From the NCBI GenBank assembly GCA_937996795.1, contig CALKUH010000062.1, forward strand, positions 1-45,347: a stretch of 45,347 bases of DNA. The letters run 5' to 3'. Positions within the stretch are counted from its first letter, which is position 1. The number at the start of each line of letters is the position of its first letter. Source of the stretch: an uncultured Verrucomicrobiota bacterium (lineage in GTDB: Bacteria > Verrucomicrobiota > Kiritimatiellia > CAIVKH01). A program made the translations under genes and the position numbers. The notes beneath the pieces are model-generated. The model saw only the letters and a program-made list of their open reading frames with translations, had not been told where the DNA came from and did no database searches. This document shows, piece by piece, positions 1-8,149 of this stretch.

Positions 1-89
1 GCGACCCCCCGCGCCAACGGCATCCCACGCCGCCCCCACCCCCGCCGCAATCCCCCGCCGGCCGCCGACGCGGAATACGATCCGCCGTA
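1..89. other. C-rich window edge, no gene seen
   Basis: Very C-rich sequence before the stop codon of the first gene. No start, hairpin or repeat that I can defend. It may be the end of a gene that begins outside the window. Confidence 0.4.
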
Positions 90-623
90 CTAAGGCTGAG
101 GCTTGAGTTGCGCGCGCAACGCATCGGTGAGGTGGGACCAGAGTCGGGGATGCGCCTCCACCAAACGCGCGATATCGCCCAAGTCTTTAATCCGCTTGCT
201 CTGACGCCGCGTCGCATCGGCCCACGCCCGCATCTTTCCCGTCAACGTGTCTTCAAGACTCGCCACCCGCATGAGAATTCCGTGCACATCCGCCGGAACA
301 GATCGACCCGGGAACTCGCGATAGGCCGCCTCCGTGCTGATCTGAATTGTAACCTTTGATCGACCCTTCAGGTTGATGGACCACTCGAAAACCTCGGACT
401 TAAATCCTTCGGCCTCCAACGCCGAAACAGCCCGCTCAATCGAGTCCGTCGCCACGACAAGATCCACATCCTGCGTCACCACCGGCTCCGCCGCCCAATG
501 GTTCACCGCAACCCCTCCAATCGCGCACCAAAGGATATCCGCGCGCTCCAGGCAGTCCACGAGCCGCATGACGTCATTGGTGCCGCCACCCGTCTGCCAG
601 TCAAAAAATTGTTTCGAGGTCAT
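90..623 (-). CDS. Nucleotidyltransferase-like protein (AbiEii/DUF6036 type)
   Basis: 177 residues. The N-terminal half has the features of a minimal nucleotidyltransferase fold: an Ile-Gly-Gly-Val-Ala-Val stretch (about 35-40) followed by an Asp-Val-Asp-Leu-Val-Val strand (about 52-57) that would supply the metal-binding carboxylates. The remainder looks helical, with a Lys/Asp-rich part near 140-150 (Lys-Asp-Leu-Gly-Asp-Ile) typical of this group, where a late Lys...Asp segment follows the catalytic core. Related proteins include AbiEii-type toxins and stand-alone proteins of unknown substrate. No partner antitoxin gene is visible next to it, so calling it a toxin is not supported. The ATG at 623 has no good ribosome binding site. 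It is transcribed away from the window edge with gcvP upstream of it on the same strand, 139 bp away. Confidence 0.65.
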   Translation of the reverse strand: MTSKQFFDWQTGGGTNDVMRLVDCLERADILWCAIGGVAVNHWAAEPVVTQDVDLVVATDSIERAVSALEAEGFKSEVFEWSINLKGRSKVTIQISTEAAYREFPGRSVPADVHGILMRVASLEDTLTGKMRAWADATRRQSKRIKDLGDIARLVEAHPRLWSHLTDALRAQLKPQP

Positions 624-697
624 GCGACCATAATGTGACGATCACACCCGCCTGTCGATGCTTTCAAAATAGACCGCCGCTAAAGGGAAATGAGGCG

Positions 698-760
698 TCC
701 CCCTTCGTACTTGTCATCGACGGGAACTCGAGGACGAGGAGGAGGACGACGACGAAACGA
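698..760. repeat. GAC/GAG-rich intergenic repeat, copy 1
   Basis: Tract dominated by GAC, GAG and ACG triplets downstream of gcvP. A related tract lies upstream of gcvP at about 3702-3765 and a third, shorter one at about 40440-40478. The copies are similar in layout (a CTTCGTAC or CCTCGTAC start, then GAC/GAG-rich sequence) rather than identical. Confidence 0.45.
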
Positions 761-762
761 GG

Positions 763-3633
763 CTACGTGTAGGTGCTGATGTCGGGGCAGGAGCAGACGA
801 GGTTTTTATCGCCGTGGGGGTTGTCGACGCGGCCGACGGCGGGCCAGAATTTGCGCGCGCGCAGGCCGGGCATGGGATAGGCGGCTTGTTCGCGGGTGTA
901 GCGATGGGGCCACTGGTCGGCGGTGACGGCGGCGGCGGTGTGCGGGGCGTGTTTCAGGGGGTTGTCCTCGCGGTCCAGTTGGCCGTCGATGACGGACTGG
1001 ATCTCGCCGCGGATCGCGATCATCGCGTCGCAAAAACGGTCCAGCTCCTCCTTCGGCTCGCTCTCGGTGGGCTCGATCATCATGGTGCCGGGCACGGGCC
1101 AGGACACGGTGGGGGCGTGGAATCCATAATCCATGAGCCGCTTCGCGACGTCGGTCTCGTCGATGCCGCTCTTCTCCTTCAGCGGGCGCAGATCGAAGAT
1201 CAGCTCGTGCGCGACGCGGCCGCGGCTGCCGACGTAGGTCACCGGATAGTGCGGCTCAAGGCGGGCCTTGATGTAGTTCGCGTTCAGGATCGCCATGCGC
1301 GTCGCCTCGGTCATGCCGTCGCCGCCGAGCATGCGCATGTAGCCGTAGGAGATCAGCAGGATGCTCGCGCTGCCCCACGGCGCCGCCGAAACGGCGGGAA
1401 TCGCCTGCGCGCCGCCGACGCCCGCGTGGACGTGGCGCGGCAAGAACGGGGCGAGATGCTTCGCCACGGCGATCGGACCCATGCCCGGACCGCCGCCGCC
1501 GTGCGGGATGGCGAAGGTCTTGTGCAGATTCATGTGGCAGACGTCCGCCCCAATCAGGCCCGGCGCCGTCAGCCCCACCTGCGCGTTCAGGTTCGCGCCA
1601 TCCATGTACACCTGCCCGCCCGCGTCATGCACGAGCTTGCAGACCGCGCGCACATTGTCCTCGAAGACGCCGTAGGTGGAGGGATAGGTGATCATCAGCG
1701 CGGACAAATTCGCGTCGTGCTCGGCGACCTTCGCCTTCAGGTCGTCGAAATCAATGTGCCCCGCCTTGTCGCACGCGACGACAACGACCTCGTGGCCGAC
1801 CATGACCGCCGACGCGGGGTTCGTGCCGTGCGCGGAGGACGGAATCAGCACCACCTTGCGATGCCCCTCGCCCCGCGCGTGGTGATACGCGCGGATCACG
1901 AGCAGCCCCGCGAACTCGCCCTGCGACCCGGCGTTCGGCTGCAGCGAGACGGCGGCGAAGCCGGTGATCTCGGCGAGCGCCCTCTCCAGCTCCTTGAAAA
2001 TCTGGGCGTACCCCTTCGCCTGTTCCGCCGGCGCAAACGGGTGCAATCCGCCGAACGCCGGCCAGGTGACCGGCATCATCTCCGCCGCCGCATTCAACTT
2101 CATCGTGCAGGAGCCCAACGGGATCATGGCCTGGTCGAGGCCGAGGTCTTTTTGCTCCAGCCCTTTGAGGTAGCGCATCATCGCCGTCTCGGACCGGTGC
2201 GCGCGGAAGACCGCCTGCTGCATAAACGGCGTCGTGCGGATCAGGTCCTCGTGGAACTCCAACTCCTCGGCCACCACCCGGCCCGCCAGATCCGGCGCCG
2301 GCTTGCCCGCCGCCGCCGCGAGCATCGCAACGAGGTCCGCGAGATCCGCCGCCGCCACCGTCTCGTCGAGCGCAACGAGGAAAGCGCCCTGCGCCCAAAA
2401 CATGTTGATCTTCCGCGCCTCCGCCTGCTGGCGGACGGCGTCCATCGAAACCCCCGCCGGTGGGACCAGCTTCAGCGTGTCGAAGAAATAGGGATTCTCC
2501 TGCGCATACCCCAGCTCGCGGGCCACCGAATTTAGGATTCGTGCACTCCGATGGATGTTCTGCGCAATCGCCTTGAGCCCATCCGGGCCGTGCCAAGTGG
2601 CGTAGAACCCGGCAATGTTCGCCAAAAGGGCTTGGGCGGTGCAGATGTTCGACTTGGCCTTCTCGCGGCGGATGTGTTGCTCGCGGGTTTGCAGGGCCAT
2701 GCGGTAAGCCGTGTGGCCGTGAGCATCGATCGATACGCCGATGATGCGACCGGGCATTTCGCGCACGAACTCATTGCGCGTGGCAAAAAAAGCCGCGTGG
2801 GGACCGCCGTAACCCATCGGCACGCCAAACCGCTGGGCGCTGCCGAACACCACGTCGGCCCCCATCTCGCCAGGCGGCGTAAGAATCGTAACTGCAAGTA
2901 GATCGGTCGCAGCCGCCACCAATACTCCCGCCTCATGCGCGCGCTGGATGAAGGAGCGCAGGTCGCTGACATTGCCGTCGGCATCCGGATATTGCAGCAA
3001 GGCCCCGAAGACCTTGCCATCCAGTTCCGCCGTCCGGAAAGATCCAACGCGCAGCTCAATGCCAATCGGCTCCGCCCGGCTGCGCAGCACATCAAGGGTC
3101 TGTGGATACACCTTGTCCGACACAAAAAACACATTTCCTACATTGTGCCGGTGCTTGCGCTCCTGGATGCGGTGCAGCATGGCCATTGCCTCGGCCGCCG
3201 CGGTGCCTTCATCCAGCAGGGACGCATTGGCGACCTCCATGCCGGCCAGCGAGCTGGCCATGGTTTGGAAGTTGAGCAGGGCTTCGAGGCGGCCCTGGGC
3301 GATTTCGGCCTGATAGGGGGTATAGGGCGTGTACCAGCTCGGGTTTTCGAGCACGCACCGCTGGATGACCGGCGGCGTGTGGGTGCCGTAGTACCCTTGC
3401 CCGATGTAGGAACGGTACACCTTGTTCTTTGCGGCGATCCCGCGCAGGCGAGTGTGGTAGGCGGCCTCGGACTCGCCCGCGGGCAGGCGGAGCGGTTTTT
3501 TGCGCCGGATGGCCGGGGGCACCGTTTCGTCGATCAACTGGTCCAGCGAGCCCACGCCGATGGTCTTGAGCATGACATCGACATCACCAGGCTGCGGTCC
3601 CACGTGGCGGAGCACAAAAGGAGAAGTACTCAT
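763..3633 (-). CDS. gcvP: Glycine dehydrogenase (decarboxylating), P protein
   Basis: 956 residues, the usual length of the single-chain P protein (not split into PA and PB subunits). It is the PLP-dependent decarboxylase of the glycine cleavage system: it releases CO2 from glycine and passes the aminomethyl group to the lipoyl arm of the H protein in the cytoplasm. The N-terminal half carries the conserved Gly-Gln-Gly-Tyr-Tyr-Gly-Thr segment (about 78-84) and Leu-Leu-Asp-Glu-Gly-Thr-Ala (about 139-145). The C-terminal half has the Leu-His-Lys-Thr-Phe PLP lysine at residue 705 followed by a glycine-rich loop. gcvT and gcvH are not in the window. The ATG at 3633 follows a GAGGG purine run. I looked for a glycine riboswitch in the leader and saw none; a small hairpin (3668-3688) is there instead. 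Confidence 0.97.
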   Translation of the reverse strand: MSTSPFVLRHVGPQPGDVDVMLKTIGVGSLDQLIDETVPPAIRRKKPLRLPAGESEAAYHTRLRGIAAKNKVYRSYIGQGYYGTHTPPVIQRCVLENPSWYTPYTPYQAEIAQGRLEALLNFQTMASSLAGMEVANASLLDEGTAAAEAMAMLHRIQERKHRHNVGNVFFVSDKVYPQTLDVLRSRAEPIGIELRVGSFRTAELDGKVFGALLQYPDADGNVSDLRSFIQRAHEAGVLVAAATDLLAVTILTPPGEMGADVVFGSAQRFGVPMGYGGPHAAFFATRNEFVREMPGRIIGVSIDAHGHTAYRMALQTREQHIRREKAKSNICTAQALLANIAGFYATWHGPDGLKAIAQNIHRSARILNSVARELGYAQENPYFFDTLKLVPPAGVSMDAVRQQAEARKINMFWAQGAFLVALDETVAAADLADLVAMLAAAAGKPAPDLAGRVVAEELEFHEDLIRTTPFMQQAVFRAHRSETAMMRYLKGLEQKDLGLDQAMIPLGSCTMKLNAAAEMMPVTWPAFGGLHPFAPAEQAKGYAQIFKELERALAEITGFAAVSLQPNAGSQGEFAGLLVIRAYHHARGEGHRKVVLIPSSAHGTNPASAVMVGHEVVVVACDKAGHIDFDDLKAKVAEHDANLSALMITYPSTYGVFEDNVRAVCKLVHDAGGQVYMDGANLNAQVGLTAPGLIGADVCHMNLHKTFAIPHGGGGPGMGPIAVAKHLAPFLPRHVHAGVGGAQAIPAVSAAPWGSASILLISYGYMRMLGGDGMTEATRMAILNANYIKARLEPHYPVTYVGSRGRVAHELIFDLRPLKEKSGIDETDVAKRLMDYGFHAPTVSWPVPGTMMIEPTESEPKEELDRFCDAMIAIRGEIQSVIDGQLDREDNPLKHAPHTAAAVTADQWPHRYTREQAAYPMPGLRARKFWPAVGRVDNPHGDKNLVCSCPDISTYT

Positions 3634-3667
3634 AAATCAGGCCATCCCTCGAAAAGGAGCTGCACTA

Positions 3668-3688
3668 TATCGCGGAAAAGCCGCGATA
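3668..3688. repeat. Small hairpin in the gcvP leader
   Basis: TATCGCGG and CCGCGATA form a perfect 8-bp stem around a 5-nt loop, 35 to 55 nt upstream of the gcvP start. There is no T-run on the gcvP (minus) side, so it is not an obvious terminator. It may be a short palindromic repeat. Confidence 0.5.
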
Positions 3689-3701
3689 CAAGACCCGCGT
3701 T

Positions 3702-3765
3702 CCCCCTCCTCGTACTCGTCGTCGAATCGCGGGTCGAGGAGGACGACGAGGACGGGTACAGGGAC
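3702..3765. repeat. GAC/GAG-rich intergenic repeat, copy 2
   Basis: Similar in composition and layout to the tract at 698-760. The left part (GTACTCGTCGTC) and the right part (GACGACGAG then GGGTAC) are partly self-complementary, so the copy could fold into an imperfect hairpin. Together with copy 1 it brackets gcvP. Confidence 0.45.
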
Positions 3766-3810
3766 GAACGGAATGGGATCGCATCCCCGCGCACCGCCTG
3801 CCACACTCCG

Positions 3811-3826
3811 CGCATGCAGATCGTGG
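3811..3826 (+). repeat. 16-bp direct repeat, left copy
   Basis: CGCATGCAGATCGTGG, identical to 14053-14068. The left copy abuts the decayed terminal CRISPR repeat (3824); the right copy holds the first codons of the PHP gene just beyond cas3. In the left copy the ATG opens a 14-codon frame whose first four residues (Met-Gln-Ile-Val) equal those of the PHP protein. Confidence 0.6.
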
Positions 3827-3851
3827 AAATTGCCGCGCATGCGGGGAAACC
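3824..3851 (-). repeat. Decayed leader-distal CRISPR repeat
   Basis: This 28-bp block starts exactly 61 bp before the first intact repeat and matches it at 19 of 28 positions by my alignment, best in the hairpin right arm and the GAAACC end. It is the usual decayed terminal repeat at the trailer end, and fixes the old end of the array at low coordinates. Confidence 0.8.
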
Positions 3852-3884
3852 TGCTTGAATTAGCGCAGGAACTCTTCGAGGTGC

Positions 3885-5437
3885 GGACGATCCCCGCGTG
3901 TGCGGGGGAACCCTGACGAAGAGTTCCGTGTGTGGAAGTCCGCCGGGACGATCCCCGCGTGTGCGGGGGAACCCCCTTTTCGCCGTTCTTCCCGCCGCGC
4001 AGGTTGGGACGATCCCCGCGTGTGCGGGGGAACCGAATACGTGGATGACTTCCGACGCCGGTATGCGGGACGATCCCCGCGTGTGCGGGGGAACCGAGGA
4101 CGGTCCAGCCGTACCCACACCCGTTTTGGGACGATCCCCGCGTGTGCGGGGGAACCTCCCTTCCTCCGTTTCTCAATTCGGTCAGAACAGGACGATCCCC
4201 GCGTGTGCGGGGGAACCATGGAATATGGCTTATTGGAGAAGGATGCGTAAGGACGATCCCCGCGTGTGCGGGGGAACCTGCCCGGAAAGGGGAAGATCAA
4301 CTCGCGTCAGCGGACGATCCCCGCGTGTGCGGGGGAACCCAGGGTGCGGTCGTGAAAAGGAAACCAGGTGAAGGACGATCCCCGCGTGTGCGGGGGAACC
4401 AAACAGGCCGCTGCAAGCCCTGCTACAACGAAGGGACGATCCCCGCGTGTGCGGGGGAACCCACCTCACGAGCCATCTACCAGCTCCTCGACGAGGACGA
4501 TCCCCGCGTGTGCGGGGGAACCTCGACGCTTTCCGGCAGTTCGCAGCGGCAGATGGGACGATCCCCGCGTGTGCGGGGGAACCGCGCCGGGCACGTTCAA
4601 GGTATGGCCGGGCCTGGGACGATCCCCGCGTGTGCGGGGGAACCCGCGGCGCACCTGGAGCTCGTCGCCCGATACGAGGACGATCCCCGCGTGTGCGGGG
4701 GAACCGACAGATAGCCGTCGAGCTGAGCGGCAGATACGGGACGATCCCCGCGTGTGCGGGGGAACCATGTGACCCCGCTTCGAGAGCGATCGCCCGATGG
4801 GACGATCCCCGCGTGTGCGGGGGAACCATCCATTGTTGCGCCATCCAATGCCTGCAAAAGGGACGATCCCCGCGTGTGCGGGGGAACCCGCGCTCTCACG
4901 CAGGCCGAATACGACGCGGAAGGACGATCCCCGCGTGTGCGGGGGAACCCCGTTCTTATCTACCGCTTCGTTAAGTCATGGAGGACGATCCCCGCGTGTG
5001 CGGGGGAACCCCTCGTGCCGCCTTTGATATTGGCTGGGCCTGGGGACGATCCCCGCGTGTGCGGGGGAACCAGCGCGGCGTCAAATCGACCGTAGGTCTG
5101 GTCGGGACGATCCCCGCGTGTGCGGGGGAACCGAGACCTCTTCGCGGTGTTTTCGCTGGTCTCGGGGACGATCCCCGCGTGTGCGGGGGAACCTCCCGTC
5201 CGGTTTCTTGGCAGAGATGAATCGCGGGACGATCCCCGCGTGTGCGGGGGAACCTGAAAAGGCTTTGGATCCGATACGCCGGGGGGAGGACGATCCCCGC
5301 GTGTGCGGGGGAACCTACGGGCGGCCCGCTTTGACGTTTGCTTTTTCAGGACGATCCCCGCGTGTGCGGGGGAACCAGCCGCGCGTGGGGAAGTCCGGCT
5401 GCTATGCCGGGACGATCCCCGCGTGTGCGGGGGAACC
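3885..5437 (-). CRISPR. Type I-E CRISPR array, 26 identical repeats
   Basis: Twenty-six identical 28-bp repeats start at 3885 and every 61 bp to 5410, with 33 bp between them throughout, so no spacer deviates in length. On the plus strand the repeat runs GGACGATCCCCGCG then TGTGCGGGGGAACC. The other strand has the canonical I-E form: GGTTCCCCCGC, a short loop, GCGGGG, then ATCGTCC. crRNAs are therefore read on the minus strand, co-directional with cas genes, with the 5' handle AUCGUCC plus one variable base. New spacers should enter at the cas2 end (5437) and the oldest lie near 3851. Counting the spacer before the decayed repeat there are 26 spacers. I could not identify their targets. Confidence 0.98.
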
Positions 5438-5504
5438 TCTTCGCTGCAAGAGCAAACACTATCGAGAGTTATACGATTATCAAAGAGCTAAGTTTTGGGG
5501 TCAG
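5438..5504 (-). promoter_or_regulatory. CRISPR leader and pre-crRNA promoter
   Basis: Between the first repeat and the cas2 stop codon there are only 50 bp. Reading minus, a -35 CTGACC (5504-5499, inside the last codons of cas2), a 17-bp gap and a -10 GATAAT (5481-5476) fit sigma-70 consensus well. Transcription would begin some 30 nt before the first repeat. On the plus strand 5478-5490 matches the IHF consensus WATCAANNNNTTR except for one base, which would suit leader bending during spacer integration; this is inference. Confidence 0.6.
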
Positions 5505-5835
5505 ACGGCATCGCGCGTTCGTCTTTCCGAGCGTCGGCGGTAGGCGTCGGGGACCGCTTAGAGAGAATCAGCCCGTCAACATCCACAAATTCGATTGGCG
5601 GAGATCCCAAGATACGAACTGATTGGCCACCGGGTTGCGAGACCTCGCGCCATACCATGACAACCGAAGCATCGACTTCATGTGCAAACCATGTTTGCAG
5701 CACTCCCCAAATTCGCTCCCTCACGGCGGGCGAAATCCGCGCCGCGCTGTACACGCCCGGCGCGAGCTCCAGCATGACCGACGCCAGATAGCCGCGCATC
5801 CGCGCGGACACATTACGGGTCGCCACCAGCGTCAT
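5488..5835 (-). CDS. cas2: CRISPR-associated endoribonuclease-fold protein Cas2 (type I-E)
   Basis: 115 residues. Cas2 dimer is the central scaffold of the Cas1-Cas2 integrase that inserts new spacers at the leader end. The protein begins Met-Thr-Leu-Val-Ala-Thr-Arg and continues with Arg-Gly-Tyr-Leu...Glu-Leu-Ala-Pro-Gly-Val-Tyr, the signature of the I-E Cas2 family (TIGR01873 type). I chose the ATG at 5835 rather than a longer frame because a GGAG lies four bases before it. It overlaps the end of cas1 by 23 bp, so the two are probably translationally coupled. Its 3' end contains the -35 element of the array promoter. The C-terminal tail of about 25 residues after the conserved core is Arg/Lys/Pro-rich. 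Confidence 0.93.
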   Translation of the reverse strand: MTLVATRNVSARMRGYLASVMLELAPGVYSAARISPAVRERIWGVLQTWFAHEVDASVVMVWREVSQPGGQSVRILGSPPIEFVDVDGLILSKRSPTPTADARKDERAMPSDPKT

Positions 5836-6715
5836 TTGTCTCCAACAGCTCCTTGATTCGATCAATCATATTTGAAATCAGCTTTTCCTTCCGAAACGAA
5901 GCGGCGGCTCGTCTTCGGACTTCGCGTTCCAACGGCAGCGCGGCCTTCCCTTCGGCCATCGCTTTCGCGGAGGCGAAGGCCAGCGGCAACGTAATGTCCA
6001 CGCGATATAGATCGGCGATATCGAGCGTAAAGGAATTGCTCGATTCCTCATGAATGAATCCAAGGGCCGGCATCGCGCCGACCGCAGCAATGGCGACTTC
6101 CGCGGCCGCTTCCACGAACGTAGCGGCGTGATTGATGGCTTGGTTGGGCGCGTCCGCCAGATCAGGCGCGTTCCTATCATAGATGCGCCCGTGCCAGACG
6201 ATGCCGAATTGCGCCGCCACGGGTTCATACGCGCGCTTCATGCGCGACCCCTCTATTCCGCGCAGCGTCTCGATGTCCTTGTGTGGAAGGATTCGTCCGA
6301 ATCGCCACGCGTAGAGTTGCCGGGCTTTGAGCAATCGCTTGCTGGAGTTCGCCCAGATCTCCGCGTGCGCTCGCGCAACCTCGGAGCGGCCCTGTCCCAA
6401 CGGCGGCGCGGTGTAGCACTTGACGCCGCCTTCGCCAACAGCCACGAGAGAGACGCCGTGGCGCGCCGCGAGGCGGAACACATCGTGAGTGATGCTGGTT
6501 CCGGGGCCTAGCAGGATGATCGATACGGTTTGATAAGGAATCGCGTATTCGCCCGAATCCAGCGTGTCGCTCTTGGCCGCGACGAAGCGGAGGGTTCCGT
6601 CTTCAACGGACAACCGCCCGTATTCAAGGTAGAGCAAGCCATGCCGATCCGCGTACGGCATGCGGGACTCTGCCAGGCCGAGGCGCCCCGGAAAAAATGC
6701 CCCCGAGGAACTCAT
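5813..6715 (-). CDS. cas1: CRISPR-associated endonuclease Cas1 (type I-E)
   Basis: 300 residues. Metal-dependent integrase that joins prespacer ends to the leader-repeat junction together with Cas2. The Glu in Arg-Gly-Ile-Glu-Gly-Ser-Arg, the His in Gly-Phe-Ile-His-Glu and the Asp pair in Asp-Ile-Ala-Asp correspond to the four catalytic residues known from E. coli Cas1, so it looks active. The longest frame begins 63 bp further upstream, inside cas6e; I prefer the ATG at 6715, four bases after the cas6e stop, since the protein then starts at the length usual for I-E Cas1. Confidence 0.96.
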   Translation of the reverse strand: MSSSGAFFPGRLGLAESRMPYADRHGLLYLEYGRLSVEDGTLRFVAAKSDTLDSGEYAIPYQTVSIILLGPGTSITHDVFRLAARHGVSLVAVGEGGVKCYTAPPLGQGRSEVARAHAEIWANSSKRLLKARQLYAWRFGRILPHKDIETLRGIEGSRMKRAYEPVAAQFGIVWHGRIYDRNAPDLADAPNQAINHAATFVEAAAEVAIAAVGAMPALGFIHEESSNSFTLDIADLYRVDITLPLAFASAKAMAEGKAALPLEREVRRRAAASFRKEKLISNMIDRIKELLETNDAGGDP

Positions 6716-6719
6716 GGCC

Positions 6720-7439
6720 TCACACAGGCAGCAAGCGGACCATCCCGAAACCGAACGCGCGATGCCGTCCGACACCACGGTCCAGCAGCTCGTTGAAGCG
6801 ATCGGAGTCCGTAATACGCGCCAACAACTCGAATTCGGCCTCCGGCCGTTCGACGTACTTCAGACCGGTGCTCGCAGCGTTTCGGCTTCTGCGCTGCATG
6901 ACCACCCGCGCGCGGTATCCGTTCAGCATGATGCGTTCAATGTCGATTCCGCGCCCGACTGCCTGCCGCGCCATCCAGTCGCAATACACCGTTCCCCTAT
7001 CCGGCTTCGTGTCCGAGGTTTCGCCTGCTTCCGTCCATCGTTCGACGGCCCTCAGAAAGACGTCCTTCTCCTCCGCTCCTTTTCGCGCTATGGGGCACGC
7101 CCGCACATGCAGGCGCAGTTGTTTGCCCGCCGGCCATTGGCGGGGCATTTCCTTTGAGGCCAGTCCGTCGGGCGCAAGCGCGGCGTGAGCCAGCGGATCT
7201 GCAAAAGCGGCGGCGTGTTCGAGCAAGCTCGCGGCATCGTGTGCCGCGTATGCGAAAAGCTGGCCTCTTTTCTGCAAGAAGTAAAAAGGTTTAGGCGCGC
7301 GCTCGCCGAACATGGCGGCCAGCCAGGCGTGTAGAAGATAGCCGGGGTCATCCGCCCGCGCCGCGAGCAGGTCGTGTGCGCGCGCGAAACGCAAAAGCGG
7401 CTGCCGCTGTAGCGTCATCTGGATCATGTGCAGATTCAC
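6720..7439 (-). CDS. cas6e: CRISPR RNA endoribonuclease Cas6e (CasE/Cse3)
   Basis: 239 residues. Cleaves pre-crRNA at the base of the repeat hairpin and stays bound to the 3' stem-loop in Cascade. A His lies in the expected early helix (Tyr-Leu-Leu-His, about residue 37), the probable general base. The C-terminal glycine-rich loop Gly-Val-Gly-Arg-His-Arg-Ala-Phe-Gly-Phe-Gly-Met (about 222-233) is the hallmark of the family. Its start overlaps the cas5e stop by four bases (ATGA). The repeat it would process has a GC-rich 6-7 bp stem, which fits. Confidence 0.95.
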   Translation of the reverse strand: MNLHMIQMTLQRQPLLRFARAHDLLAARADDPGYLLHAWLAAMFGERAPKPFYFLQKRGQLFAYAAHDAASLLEHAAAFADPLAHAALAPDGLASKEMPRQWPAGKQLRLHVRACPIARKGAEEKDVFLRAVERWTEAGETSDTKPDRGTVYCDWMARQAVGRGIDIERIMLNGYRARVVMQRRSRNAASTGLKYVERPEAEFELLARITDSDRFNELLDRGVGRHRAFGFGMVRLLPV

Positions 7440-8149
7440 GAGGACATCTCCAGCAGCCCCTCGCGGTAGGCGTGATGCCCCCGCGGCACATTGGCCCTCC
7501 AGTCGCGGCGATCATATACCGTCAGCTCCCGCTCCCCACCCCCTTCGTCCGCGGGCCACCTCGCTTCAATGGCGGCAGGACGCTGGCGGGCGCGGGCATC
7601 CGCGAGCGGCTCCGCCGCGAGGATGGCGCGCAGCGTCTCGCCCGTCCGACGCCCAAGCAGCAGCGGTGCGGCGGGCAAACAAGTTTTCCGCCCTATGAAA
7701 AGCGGGCGAGCCGGTTTCAGCAAAGCAGCCGCGCAGGCATCAAGTGATGCCGACGCGACGCCGACAAGCGCCAGTGCAGCGGTGCAAACACCGTTCGCCC
7801 AGTAATGACGCCAGCGCTGATGCGTCGCCTCGCTCGATGCACCGCCACGGCCTTCGGGAACACCGCGCGTGGTCCAGCCCGTATCGACTAGATGGTCCTG
7901 CCCCAAATCCACCGTGTGATAGTCCACGATGTATTCGGGTTCGATATCCCATCGGGAGGCGACCCGCAGCGCGTCCTGCAAAGCACCAATTTTCTCGGCA
8001 TCCGCGTGATCCCATCCGAGCGCATTGGCCAGCAGACCCGCGAGCAACGCGCGGCCGGGGAAGCGGTCGGTCGGGTTGATTTGATCGACCGCCGTGCCGC
8101 CGAAGCTCATCAGCGGCGCATCAAGTCGCAGCACCAGCGCCTCGATCAT
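7436..8149 (-). CDS. cas5e: Cascade subunit Cas5e (CasD)
   Basis: 237 residues. RAMP protein that caps the 5' handle of the crRNA in type I-E Cascade. The N-terminus (Leu-Arg-Leu-Asp-Ala-Pro-Leu-Met-Ser-Phe-Gly-Gly) and the Arg-Pro...Phe-Ile-Gly-Arg-Lys-Thr-Cys-Leu-Pro motif near residue 155 are typical for this subunit. The frame is open for another 73 codons upstream, but that stretch runs inside cas7e in another frame; the ATG at 8149 overlaps the cas7e stop as ATGA, which decides the start. Confidence 0.95.
   Translation of the reverse strand: MIEALVLRLDAPLMSFGGTAVDQINPTDRFPGRALLAGLLANALGWDHADAEKIGALQDALRVASRWDIEPEYIVDYHTVDLGQDHLVDTGWTTRGVPEGRGGASSEATHQRWRHYWANGVCTAALALVGVASASLDACAAALLKPARPLFIGRKTCLPAAPLLLGRRTGETLRAILAAEPLADARARQRPAAIEARWPADEGGGERELTVYDRRDWRANVPRGHHAYREGLLEMSS

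Noticed and set aside
3634..3823. Glycine riboswitch upstream of gcvP
   Set aside because: No glycine aptamer signature on the minus strand; only a small hairpin and the GAC-rich repeat.
3852..3945. 11-bp stretch shared in opposite orientation by the two oldest spacers
   Set aside because: GGAACTCTTCG and its complement; within chance and no further similarity.
3630..5622. Open reading frames crossing the CRISPR array on both strands
   Set aside because: They repeat the same short peptide in each repeat unit; the 61-bp period simply lacks stops. Not genes.
6716..6778. Longer Cas1 N-terminus
   Set aside because: The extra 21 residues overlap cas6e and have no conserved content; the ATG at 6715 fits the family length.
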